A DNA stretch of 64,000 bases. Origin: Paenisporosarcina sp. HGH0030 (GTDB lineage Bacteria > Bacillota > Bacilli > Bacillales_A > Planococcaceae). The DNA lies in the NCBI RefSeq assembly GCF_000411295.1, contig NZ_KE150421.1, forward strand, positions 683,324 through 747,323, read 5' to 3'. Under the pieces are notes generated by a model that searched no databases, was not told the origin of the DNA, and saw only the letters and a program-made list of their open reading frames with translations. A program made the position numbers and the translations under genes. Below, piece after piece: positions 40,379-47,799 of this stretch. The first letter of the stretch is position 1, and each line of letters starts with the position of its first letter.

Positions 40379-40407
40379 TCTAAAAAGAACATTTGTTCGT
40401 TGTTGAA
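40379..40407 (-). promoter_or_regulatory. Possible LexA-controlled promoter of the ABC operon
   Basis: GAACATTTGTTC (40387-40398) fits the GAAC-N4-GTTC core of the Bacillus LexA box. It falls within the 17-bp spacer of a weak promoter candidate on the minus strand (TTCAAC at 40402-40407, TTTAGA at 40379-40384). The promoter hexamers are poor, so the call is tentative. Confidence 0.4.
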
Positions 40408-40482
40408 GCGTTTTCAAGTGGACTGATTGATGATTCATCATATATTCCTCACTTTCTGAAACATTGACGACTTATTACACGC

Positions 40483-40516
40483 TGATAAAAGCACAGCAAT
40501 CGCTGTGCTTTTATCA
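40483..40516. terminator. Strong hairpin upstream of the ABC operon
   Basis: A perfect stem of about 14 bp (GATAAAAGCACAGC with GCTGTGCTTTTATC) with a 4-nt loop. Both strands end in TTTTATC, so it could terminate either way; no gene directly abuts it. Confidence 0.6.
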
Positions 40517-41009
40517 ATTTATATGCATTTAATGACTCAGTAATTCAATCAATTATTAAACCGATACTGCAACTTACGCATGCCCCTTTTTATAGAAGAA
40601 GAGGAATGCCCCAACGTTTAAACAGCAAAACCAATCAAGAAGAAGGACAGTACGAAGACATTTGCCAATAAGAAACTTGTATCCCCTTATGAAATGCTGG
40701 ACTTAAAGCCAGCATTAGAATACGTCAATGGCAAGAATCGGCTAAGTGCTTGTAAATTCTCTGTTAACATAGGAATTGGCAAGTTCGAACCCGTTGTAGA
40801 TTATTGCAATACCAAGAAGGCAAGGGTTACAAATCGTCCAACACTTGTGAAAACGGAAAATAATATAAAGGAAGGCATGCTTGCTACTTGAAGCTGCAAG
40901 AAATTAAATTAGTATATTCTGGATAAAGGGACAGAAATCCTGCATTATTTAGTTTCTAGCAAAAATAATTATTTTTCACATTTCTCTAGCACTATAGTGA
41001 TGAACATAA
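40517..41009. other. Gap without a recognisable gene
   Basis: This 490-bp stretch contains one plus-strand frame (40694-40891, 65 codons) with no ribosome binding site and no family resemblance. A small ATGCTGG/CCAGCAT hairpin lies near 40692-40713. I see no RNA gene or mobile element here. It may be decayed sequence. Confidence 0.4.
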
Positions 41010-41047
41010 AAAAACCCTTTGAACTTGTTAAAGTTCAAAGGGTTTTT
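41010..41047 (-). terminator. Terminator of the DUF350/ATP-grasp operon
   Basis: AAACCCTTTGAACT pairs with AAGTTCAAAGGGTTT around a short loop and is followed on the minus strand by a run of seven T. It directly follows the stop at 41049. Confidence 0.85.
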
Positions 41048-41048
41048 G

Positions 41049-41465
41049 TCAATATGTCAAACTCGCTGCAACAAGCAATCCTACAACGATAGAAATCGAA
41101 AACAAACTGAATCCAATGGCTAAATTGCCATTTTCCACTTCTTTCGCCAAGTCTGTTTTTGGCGTGAGTCCATATTCCACAATCCAGTATGCGATTACTT
41201 GAGTCGCAATACCCACCAGACCCCAGATAAAGGCATCAAGCAAATTCACGCTCCCAGCCCAGACGGTATAGATGACAATGCCCAGACCGATTGCTTTCCC
41301 CCACAATTTTAAAGCCACTGCAATATTGCCTTCTTTAATCAATTTCAACTCAGAAAACTTTGTGGTAAAAGCAAAAACGGTAAGCCCCAAAAGCATGAGC
41401 AAGACGCCAACTCCAAAATGTGCTAAAAAGTTTCCAACAGTTTCTCCTGTAATGTATTCCATCAT
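41049..41465 (-). CDS. DUF350 membrane protein (YjfL-like)
   Basis: A protein of about 138 residues with four hydrophobic helices arranged as two similar halves (LAHFGVGVLLMLLGLTVFAF and later ISIVVGLLVAASL), matching DUF350/YjfL. In E. coli YjfL is co-encoded with an ATP-grasp protein and a DUF1190 lipoprotein, as here. The start at 41465 is better spaced from AAGGGA than the one at 41474. Function unknown; an envelope role is inferred from the neighbours. Confidence 0.8.
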   Translation of the reverse strand: MMEYITGETVGNFLAHFGVGVLLMLLGLTVFAFTTKFSELKLIKEGNIAVALKLWGKAIGLGIVIYTVWAGSVNLLDAFIWGLVGIATQVIAYWIVEYGLTPKTDLAKEVENGNLAIGFSLFSISIVVGLLVAASLTY

Positions 41466-41470
41466 CGTTA

Positions 41471-42754
41471 TCATCCCTTCAATCTATCTTCTATGCCAAT
41501 CGGTAAAAAATATGATAAGTTATTCGTTATTGCCCCACCTGCACGTATACCAATTGCTCCCGCTTGATCATTCAGCAAAAAGCAGCCATACATCAAATGG
41601 ACCTGTTTTCTGCCAGAAGTCGTCTGGACTTCTATTTGTGGCAATGGATAAAAAGCTTGATAGACTGGTAAATTATTGACGTAAGTTTTCTGGGGCTCCT
41701 CGTCGATGGTTTCGCCAGCTCCGTTGAATATTTCTACCGTATCGCCTTCACGTCCAAAAGAGGGCTTTCGGACATAGGGCATATTCATTTTTAAGAATTC
41801 ATCAGGTTCCAAATAAGTTGGTAAAAAGTATTGCTCAATCACTTGATGTTCTTCAGCGGTGAAATACTGGTCATCCTCATGTAAGCCCCATATAAGTGCC
41901 TGGACTGCCTTTGATTGCAATAAAAAAGCAGAAGGAGGATTGATGACCATCACTTTTTTCTCAATAATGAGTTTGATCAGTTCCTGCCCAATGTTCTCGT
42001 CGGTCGTTGGGTCTTTGTCGTTCACTAAATGTTCGACCGGGTACGTTTGACGGTATAAAATATCGATCCGTTCCCCACTTGGAGTAAAAAGGCCAGAATC
42101 CGTGATAACCCCATTCTCCTCCACAGGTTCCGTCAGTACTTGAAGCTGGTCCAGACTGACGTATTCTGATGGCAAATCAAGGTGTTCCTGTAAGAAACGT
42201 GTCGTCCATAGATCTTCTATATTGTCACTATGGGAAGTGAAGACGATCTTAGGCGTACCAGGACGGTCTAAATGCTTCCAGGAAGCGGCAACAGCTTTCC
42301 TCATTTCTTTACGTAACAAGTCCACGCATGTTTGATTCGGATTTTCAACTCCATAGTAATTACATACATACTCGTTCGCCTGGAAAGCTTCCTTGATAAA
42401 CGTCGGGGTATCGGAATTGAATTCCATTAGTTTGATTCCAGAATGTGAAACTACAAAATCAAGACGGCCAATAATGGTTTCTTGGGGAATTGTTTTCAAG
42501 CGACAATATGCTAGAGCTTCACTCGGAAAACCAAGTTGTAGGAGCGTATCATCATCTAGTTCCCTTAATAGAGGAGCTACTTTTCTGAATATTGCCCCGA
42601 CTCGTTCCGCCGCTGTTCTGATTTCCTGTAATTCAGCATGTGAGTGTTTCCGAATATCCAATAAAGCATATTCTACTTCGTATAAGTCCGGGAAAAAATA
42701 AGGAACTTGTTCATATACTTTTTGTCTTTCCAAATGAAATTGTGGGTCACTCAC
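41471..42754 (-). CDS. Glutathionylspermidine synthase-like ATP-grasp protein (YjfC/YgiC-like)
   Basis: A 427-residue protein with the C-terminal ATP-grasp domain of the glutathionylspermidine synthase family: KLMEFNSDTPTFIKEAF, VINPPSAFLLQSKAVQALIW, YVRKPSFGREGDTVEIF (nucleotide binding) and YGCFLLNDQAGAIGIRAGG at the end. No amidase domain is present, as in YgiC/YjfC. Such enzymes form an amide bond, but the substrate is not known. GTG start at 42754 overlaps the lipoprotein stop by 4 nt. Confidence 0.88.
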   Translation of the reverse strand: MSDPQFHLERQKVYEQVPYFFPDLYEVEYALLDIRKHSHAELQEIRTAAERVGAIFRKVAPLLRELDDDTLLQLGFPSEALAYCRLKTIPQETIIGRLDFVVSHSGIKLMEFNSDTPTFIKEAFQANEYVCNYYGVENPNQTCVDLLRKEMRKAVAASWKHLDRPGTPKIVFTSHSDNIEDLWTTRFLQEHLDLPSEYVSLDQLQVLTEPVEENGVITDSGLFTPSGERIDILYRQTYPVEHLVNDKDPTTDENIGQELIKLIIEKKVMVINPPSAFLLQSKAVQALIWGLHEDDQYFTAEEHQVIEQYFLPTYLEPDEFLKMNMPYVRKPSFGREGDTVEIFNGAGETIDEEPQKTYVNNLPVYQAFYPLPQIEVQTTSGRKQVHLMYGCFLLNDQAGAIGIRAGGAITNNLSYFLPIGIEDRLKG

Positions 42755-43107
42755 CCGCCAAATCCTCCATTGGATCCACTGCCGATTCCTGACTTATAGC
42801 CACTTGTACCGCTTTGTGTGTTTTTGTAGTTATTGAAGTTACTCGAATAATGTGGTGATTTTCTTAACGCAGATTTGCTACTGAACATGTTCCCAAAAAG
42901 ATAATATGCACCGAAATGTGAGGATCTGCTATCGTCACAATAGTAGGTTGCTTCGTTTTCATCCCATTCCCAGTCATCGCAATCGTACTCAGTAGGTTCT
43001 GGTGGCAATGAGGAATTAGATTCGTATTCATCTTGGCCACAACCGGTCATCCCTAAGGCCATAACCGACGTCGCTACGCCTGCCATCAATTTTTTTGTCT
43101 TATTCAT
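42751..43107 (-). CDS. Small lipoprotein, DUF1190/YgiB-like
   Basis: A 118-residue predicted lipoprotein: signal KKLMAGVATSVMALGMTGC with the lipobox cysteine at residue 23. It continues with an acidic, Cys- and Trp-containing segment (YDCDDWEWDENEATYYC) and ends in a Gly/Ser-rich tail (SGIGSGSNGGFGG). The Gly-rich tail and pairing with the ATP-grasp gene recall YgiB/YjfM. Overlaps both neighbours by 4 nt. Function unknown. Confidence 0.72.
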   Translation of the reverse strand: MNKTKKLMAGVATSVMALGMTGCGQDEYESNSSLPPEPTEYDCDDWEWDENEATYYCDDSRSSHFGAYYLFGNMFSSKSALRKSPHYSSNFNNYKNTQSGTSGYKSGIGSGSNGGFGG

Positions 43108-43580
43108 TTATTGAGTCCCTCCATTTTATATCCGGTCTCCATTAGGTAAAGAACATAGACACGACGATCTTCATCGATTTCCGCGGAATCTTTTTCCCAC
43201 TCTTGACCATTTATATAGTGGTAAACGGAACCGATTCGGGAAAGAATGTCGATGTGGTGTTCGAACTCCAGCGTTTGCAGGAGTGGATAGTTTTCTCTTT
43301 CATTAAATCTACGCATTTCCAATTTCAACGTATTGTTAAGATTGAATTCTTCTTTTTCCTTTTCGCCTTCTTTGTGCTTTTCTACATAAATCACATGCCA
43401 TTCGCCTTCTATAGCAGATGATGTCTGCTTATAGACTGTTCCTTCTTTCACATAAAAATCGCATTCTCTGCGCGCAAGAACTTGATGTAAATCTATTACT
43501 TCATAGTGAAATAAAGGTTTATATGAACTGGTACGGTCATATAAACGGTATTCAAGTGACGTATTCACTTTTTCATCCAT
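43104..43580 (-). CDS. Hypothetical protein, first gene of the YjfMCL-like operon
   Basis: A 158-residue soluble, beta-rich protein (EYRLYDRTSSYKPLFHYEVI, later EGEWHVIYVEKHKEGEKEKEE). It might be a short counterpart of YjfK/DUF4178-like proteins that accompany YjfL and YjfC, but I cannot show this. AAAGGATGG precedes ATG 43580. Its stop overlaps the lipoprotein start, so it is translated with that operon. Confidence 0.6.
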   Translation of the reverse strand: MDEKVNTSLEYRLYDRTSSYKPLFHYEVIDLHQVLARRECDFYVKEGTVYKQTSSAIEGEWHVIYVEKHKEGEKEKEEFNLNNTLKLEMRRFNERENYPLLQTLEFEHHIDILSRIGSVYHYINGQEWEKDSAEIDEDRRVYVLYLMETGYKMEGLNK

Positions 43581-43680
43581 CCTTTCACAAACCTATGAAT
43601 ACATATACGAATCTCATCTTCATTGGTTTCATTAAAACAAAAGTCGTCAGCTTCCATTGTATAACAGGAAAAAAGAAAAA

Positions 43681-43710
43681 AGCGAAATCCTTGAAAAAAA
43701 GGAGTTCGCT
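43681..43710 (-). terminator. Terminator of the hpa operon
   Basis: AGCGAAATCCTT pairs with AAGGAGTTCGCT (one mismatch). On the minus strand it is followed by TTTTTTCTTTTTT. It lies 33 nt after the hpaD stop and closes the homoprotocatechuate operon. Confidence 0.85.
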
Positions 43711-43742
43711 TACTTTATAAGCAATCAATCAATTACATACAC

Positions 43743-44726
43743 TCAAGCCATAATTTCTGGTTTTCTTTGTTCTAAAACCGGTTCTTTGTAAGAGATTTCC
43801 TCACCAGTTTCAATATCAATAAACGAACTCGTTTCATTGAACCAGCGGTCTGGTGCTTCGTGTCCCCAGAATGTCTGACGAAGTGGATCATTCAAATCCC
43901 AGCGTTTCGGTTTCAAGTCTGGGTCGGTAGTTAAGTAATCACCGGTGTAGAGTTCAATACGATGGCCATCCGGATCTCTCAAGTATAGGAAGAAGGCATT
44001 TGATAAGCCATGACGTCCTGGACCTCGTTCAATGGATTGTGCATAGCCCATACTGGCAAGAACGTCACAACAATCAAGAATGCTGATTCGGTCTGTCAGA
44101 GAGTATGCAAAATGATGAAGTTTTGGTCCTGGACCACTCATGAATGCATGGTCATGAACGGTTGGCTTGCGGTAAAGCCACGCAGCCCACAAGTCGCCAT
44201 TTTCAGTTTCCGTATATTCTGAACAGGAGAAGCCTAAGTGGTCAACGTAGAAATCATAAGCTCTTTGAACGTCAGGCACTGCGCAATTAACGTGGTCAAT
44301 CCGCTGAATTTTCGCTCCGCGGTATAAGTCATAGCGTTGGAGCATGCGATCGGTTGTCTTCATTTCCGCAAAAAACTCCAATGGAATTCCAGAGTTATCA
44401 TGCACACGAAGTGTTCTTCCAATCGCATGCTGCGTTCCGGAAGGTAGCCATTTTGTTTTCAATCCTTTGGATTTAAAGAGCTTTTCGATTTCGTCAAGAT
44501 CCTGTTCTTTCGCCACCTTGTAACTGAGTACTTCCACCATTGCTTTTTCTGCTTGTTTTAATAAAAGACTATGATGAGCATGTTCTTCGAGACCTCTTAA
44601 GTAAATATGCTGGTCATCACTTTCTGTTTCAATCATGCCTAAACCATTGACGTAAAACTCACGGGAAGCCTGTAAATTGGTTACATGAAGAACTGTCCTC
44701 GCGATTCGAATGATAGAAAAATCCAT
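43743..44726 (-). CDS. hpaD: 3,4-dihydroxyphenylacetate 2,3-dioxygenase (HpaD)
   Basis: A 327-residue extradiol ring-cleavage dioxygenase of the type I (VOC-fold) class. It opens homoprotocatechuate to 5-carboxymethyl-2-hydroxymuconate semialdehyde. Iron ligands are readable: His in RIDHVNCAV, His in KLHHFAYS and Glu in GHRIELYTGDY, with the conserved acid-base Tyr adjacent. The C-terminal TTDPDLKPKRWDLNDPLRQTF lid resembles homoprotocatechuate 2,3-dioxygenases of Brevibacterium and Bacillus. ATG 44726 is 8 nt from AGGGGG, preferred over GTG 44735. Last gene of the operon. Confidence 0.93.
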   Translation of the reverse strand: MDFSIIRIARTVLHVTNLQASREFYVNGLGMIETESDDQHIYLRGLEEHAHHSLLLKQAEKAMVEVLSYKVAKEQDLDEIEKLFKSKGLKTKWLPSGTQHAIGRTLRVHDNSGIPLEFFAEMKTTDRMLQRYDLYRGAKIQRIDHVNCAVPDVQRAYDFYVDHLGFSCSEYTETENGDLWAAWLYRKPTVHDHAFMSGPGPKLHHFAYSLTDRISILDCCDVLASMGYAQSIERGPGRHGLSNAFFLYLRDPDGHRIELYTGDYLTTDPDLKPKRWDLNDPLRQTFWGHEAPDRWFNETSSFIDIETGEEISYKEPVLEQRKPEIMA

Positions 44727-44746
44727 TGTGGTCACCCCCTCTGTGG

Positions 44747-46255
44747 TTATTTTCCGAATTGTTGAATATGATGATCGGTTATGGAAACATGAATAATTTT
44801 CTGCTCGGTATAAAATTCGAAACCGTAATGTCCGCCTTCACGGCCGATTCCCGAATATTTCGAGCCTCCAAATGGAGTTCTTAAATCACGCACATTTTGA
44901 GCGTTCACCCATAACATACCAGCTTCCACTTTATGCGCTACACGGTGACCACGCTTGATGTCATTTGTCCATACATATCCTGCAAGCCCGTAATTGATAT
45001 CGTTAGCCAGTTTAATAGCTTCTTCTTCATCCTTAAATGTCATGACCGTCAGTACCGGTCCGAAAATTTCTTCCTGGGCGATGCGCATATGATTCTCTGC
45101 ATTTAACAGTAGAGTCGGTGCAACAAAATTCCCTTTCGCCATTTCTTCAGGGATATCTGCCGTAATGACTTCCGCGCCTTCTTCTTTGGCAATATCCAAG
45201 TAGCTTTTCACTTTTTGATAATGACCTTTATCGATTAAGGGCCCCACTTCTGTGTCGGCTTCTAGTGGATCACCCATCTTGATTTTTGCTACACGTTTTT
45301 TCAGTGCTTCAATAAATTCATCTTTTATGGATTCCTGCACAAACAAGCGGGAGTTCGCGGTACATCTTTCCCCGTTAAAGGAATAAATTCCCCAGACGCA
45401 TGCATCCATTGCCCGCTCAAAGTCAGCGTCGTCAAAGACGATAATCGGTGACTTCCCACCTAGTTCCATCGAACAGCTTTTCAAAGTATCAGCACTATTT
45501 TTAATAATAGTCGAGCCGGTTTTTGTCTCCCCTGTAAATGAAATCAGTTGAACTTCGGGATGCTTAACGAGCGCATCCCCAGCTGTCTCTCCATAGCCAT
45601 GAACCACGTTGAAGACACCTTTTGGCAGGTCTGCTTTATGAATGATTTCAGCTAACAAGTTCGCCGACAGTGGCGACAGTTCTGCTGGCTTCAAAACAAC
45701 CGTGTTGCCGGTTGCCAGTGCAGGAGCAACTTTCCATGTTTCCAGCATAAATGGTGCATTCCACGGAGTGATTAACCCTGCTACACCAACTGGCGTATTG
45801 ATTGTATAATTGATAAATTCGTCGTCCACTTGATAGGCATCGCCGACGAGGCGGCTTTCCACCATGCGTGCATAAAACCTGAAGTTTTCCGAAGCACGGC
45901 CAACCATTTTTTTGGTCTGGCTGATTGGAAGTCCCGTATCGAGCGCTTCCAAGTAAGCAATTCTCTCTACTTCTTCATCAATTAAGTCCGCTATCCGATA
46001 AATGTATTCCATTCTTTTTGTAAGTTTCATCGTCTTCCAAGGACCATGGTCAAAGGCATCACGTGCAGCAGCTACTGCTTTATAAATGTCTTCTGCTTGT
46101 CCTTCAGCAACTTCGTTGATTTGTTCATTTGTAAACGGATTCATATTGATTATCGTATTGCCACTAGTAGCAGAAGTGAATTCCCCATTGATATAGAGTA
46201 GGATATTGTCTTGCGTTTCATGTTTAAACGCCACTTTTTCTCGTGAAGATACCAT
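44747..46255 (-). CDS. hpaE: 5-carboxymethyl-2-hydroxymuconate semialdehyde dehydrogenase (HpaE)
   Basis: A 502-residue NAD-dependent aldehyde dehydrogenase oxidising the ring-cleavage aldehyde to the dicarboxylate. The general-base Glu is in MELGGKSPIIVF and the catalytic Cys in FNGERCTANSR. The early TPWNAPFMLETWKVAPALA and the C-terminal TPFGGSKYSGIGREGG are HpaE-like. ATG 46255 is spaced 5 nt from AGGTGA. It lies between hpaD and the DapA-like aldolase, matching its pathway step. Confidence 0.92.
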   Translation of the reverse strand: MVSSREKVAFKHETQDNILLYINGEFTSATSGNTIINMNPFTNEQINEVAEGQAEDIYKAVAAARDAFDHGPWKTMKLTKRMEYIYRIADLIDEEVERIAYLEALDTGLPISQTKKMVGRASENFRFYARMVESRLVGDAYQVDDEFINYTINTPVGVAGLITPWNAPFMLETWKVAPALATGNTVVLKPAELSPLSANLLAEIIHKADLPKGVFNVVHGYGETAGDALVKHPEVQLISFTGETKTGSTIIKNSADTLKSCSMELGGKSPIIVFDDADFERAMDACVWGIYSFNGERCTANSRLFVQESIKDEFIEALKKRVAKIKMGDPLEADTEVGPLIDKGHYQKVKSYLDIAKEEGAEVITADIPEEMAKGNFVAPTLLLNAENHMRIAQEEIFGPVLTVMTFKDEEEAIKLANDINYGLAGYVWTNDIKRGHRVAHKVEAGMLWVNAQNVRDLRTPFGGSKYSGIGREGGHYGFEFYTEQKIIHVSITDHHIQQFGK

Positions 46256-46302
46256 ACTTATCACCTATATTCTTAAGTTTGTAGTGATCATCAACTAAGT
46301 TA

Positions 46303-47232
46303 TTAGTTTACAGCCGCTTCCTTTGGAAGTTTTCCAAGGTCGACGAGTGTTTCGCGAACTTCTCTTTTCAGAGCCTCTGAAGGGAATCCTAAAGGCAGAC
46401 GAAGTTTCGGATTGATTTTCCCCATCATGCCAAGCGCTACTTTTGCAGGTCCAGGGTTTGTATCTTTAAACAACACATCGTTTAATGGCATTAATTCGAA
46501 GTGCAAATCCTGACATCTTGCTACGTCGCCCGCTTCCCATGCATTGTATAATTCGGCCACTTTGACTGGTTCAACGTTCGCTGTTGCGCTGATGAATCCG
46601 GCCCCACCAATCGCAAGCATCGGATAGCACAGCAGTTCGATTCCTGAATACAAAAGGAAGTCTCTGCCGCAGTTCAGCAATACACGATTGACATGCTCGA
46701 AGTCTTTGTTCGCTTCTTTTACACCGACGATATTCGGGCAATCTTCCACTAAACGTTTCATCGTGCTTACTTCCATATTGACTGCAGAACGACCCGGGAT
46801 ATTGTAAATGATAATCGGTGTTGTCACTGAATCAGCGACTGTTTTAAAATGCTGGTAAAGGGCTTCCTGATTTGGCCTGTTGTAATAAGGCACAATTACC
46901 ATCGCAGCATCAGCACCGATTTCTTCAGCGTACTTTGTCAATTCTATTGTTTCGTCATGGTTTGTCGACCCAGTTCCAGGCGCGAAAAAGACACGGCCGT
47001 CTATAGTTTCTTTTGCAAGGGCCATCACTCTTTTTCGTTCAGCCATTGTCAATGAGCTCGGTTCCCCGCTTGTTCCCGTAACGGAAATCCCATGACTGCC
47101 ACTTTCAATTTGCCAGTTAATTAACTCAATAAATGCTTTTTCATCAATTGCGCCGTCTTCTGTAAACGGGGTAACGACAGGACAAATGGACCCTCTTAAT
47201 TTTCTTTTCGCTTCTGTGTATGCCAAATTCAT
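46303..47232 (-). CDS. DapA-family class I aldolase in the hpa operon
   Basis: A 309-residue (beta-alpha)8 lyase of the dihydrodipicolinate synthase family. The Schiff-base lysine is in NIVGVKEANKD, the proton-relay Tyr in IIIYNIPGRSA, and the substrate-binding motif in VTGTSGEPSSLT. It occupies the place where hpaI (a class II aldolase) is expected, so it probably cleaves the seven-carbon hydroxy-oxo-diacid to pyruvate and succinate semialdehyde rather than making lysine precursors. AAGGAG lies close to ATG 47232. The function is inferred from context. Confidence 0.85.
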   Translation of the reverse strand: MNLAYTEAKRKLRGSICPVVTPFTEDGAIDEKAFIELINWQIESGSHGISVTGTSGEPSSLTMAERKRVMALAKETIDGRVFFAPGTGSTNHDETIELTKYAEEIGADAAMVIVPYYNRPNQEALYQHFKTVADSVTTPIIIYNIPGRSAVNMEVSTMKRLVEDCPNIVGVKEANKDFEHVNRVLLNCGRDFLLYSGIELLCYPMLAIGGAGFISATANVEPVKVAELYNAWEAGDVARCQDLHFELMPLNDVLFKDTNPGPAKVALGMMGKINPKLRLPLGFPSEALKREVRETLVDLGKLPKEAAVN

Positions 47233-47264
47233 CTACTCCTTTAAGGAATTAATGTACGTCAAGG

Positions 47265-47756
47265 TTATTCCTGAAGTTCTTTCAGTTCACGATATTTTCC
47301 CTGGCTGTAGAGCAACGGGTCATGTTGTTCCAGTTTGACGCCCGTTACTTGCCCGATAAAAATGGTATGATCGCCAGCTACATATTCGCTATGCAGTTTA
47401 CACGTCACAACTGCCAGTGAATCCGGAAGAACAGGAAGTCCTTTATATGAAGAGAACGTTATTTCATCCTCTAAATTTAACTGACCGGAGAATTGCTTGG
47501 ACTCATTTACTTGTTTGGACGTCAGGATATTGACAGCAAATTGTTTTGCTTCTTTGATATGTTGCAGCATTCTAGCTCTTTCACCAATGCTGACGGCGAT
47601 AAGTTTCGGGTTTAATGAAATCGACATGAACGCATTTGCGGTCATGCCATGTACCTCACCAGCGACTTCGGTCGTTATGACTGTGACACCGGTTGCGAAA
47701 CTTCCCATTGCATTGCGAAACAATCGATCATCCATTTCATGTTCATCGTTGTGCAT
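47265..47756 (-). CDS. hpaC: 4-hydroxyphenylacetate 3-monooxygenase reductase (HpaC)
   Basis: A 163-residue flavin reductase of the HpaC-like family that supplies reduced FAD to HpaB using NADH. Typical motifs: FATGVTVITTEV, GMTANAFMSISLNPKLIAVSI and GDHTIFIGQVTGV. The length fits the family (about 150-170). It lies 43 nt downstream of hpaB, with GAAGGGAG before ATG 47756. Confidence 0.92.
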   Translation of the reverse strand: MHNDEHEMDDRLFRNAMGSFATGVTVITTEVAGEVHGMTANAFMSISLNPKLIAVSIGERARMLQHIKEAKQFAVNILTSKQVNESKQFSGQLNLEDEITFSSYKGLPVLPDSLAVVTCKLHSEYVAGDHTIFIGQVTGVKLEQHDPLLYSQGKYRELKELQE

Positions 47757-47799
47757 ATTCTAATCTCCCTTCCACTAACTTAACGAGTCTATTATTTGA

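Noticed and set aside
40770-40800. tRNA-like T-arm (GTTCGAAC)
   Set aside because: The flanking bases do not form a T stem and no anticodon, D or acceptor stems are present.
40694-40891. 65-codon plus-strand frame as a gene
   Set aside because: No ribosome binding site, no family resemblance and no operon context.
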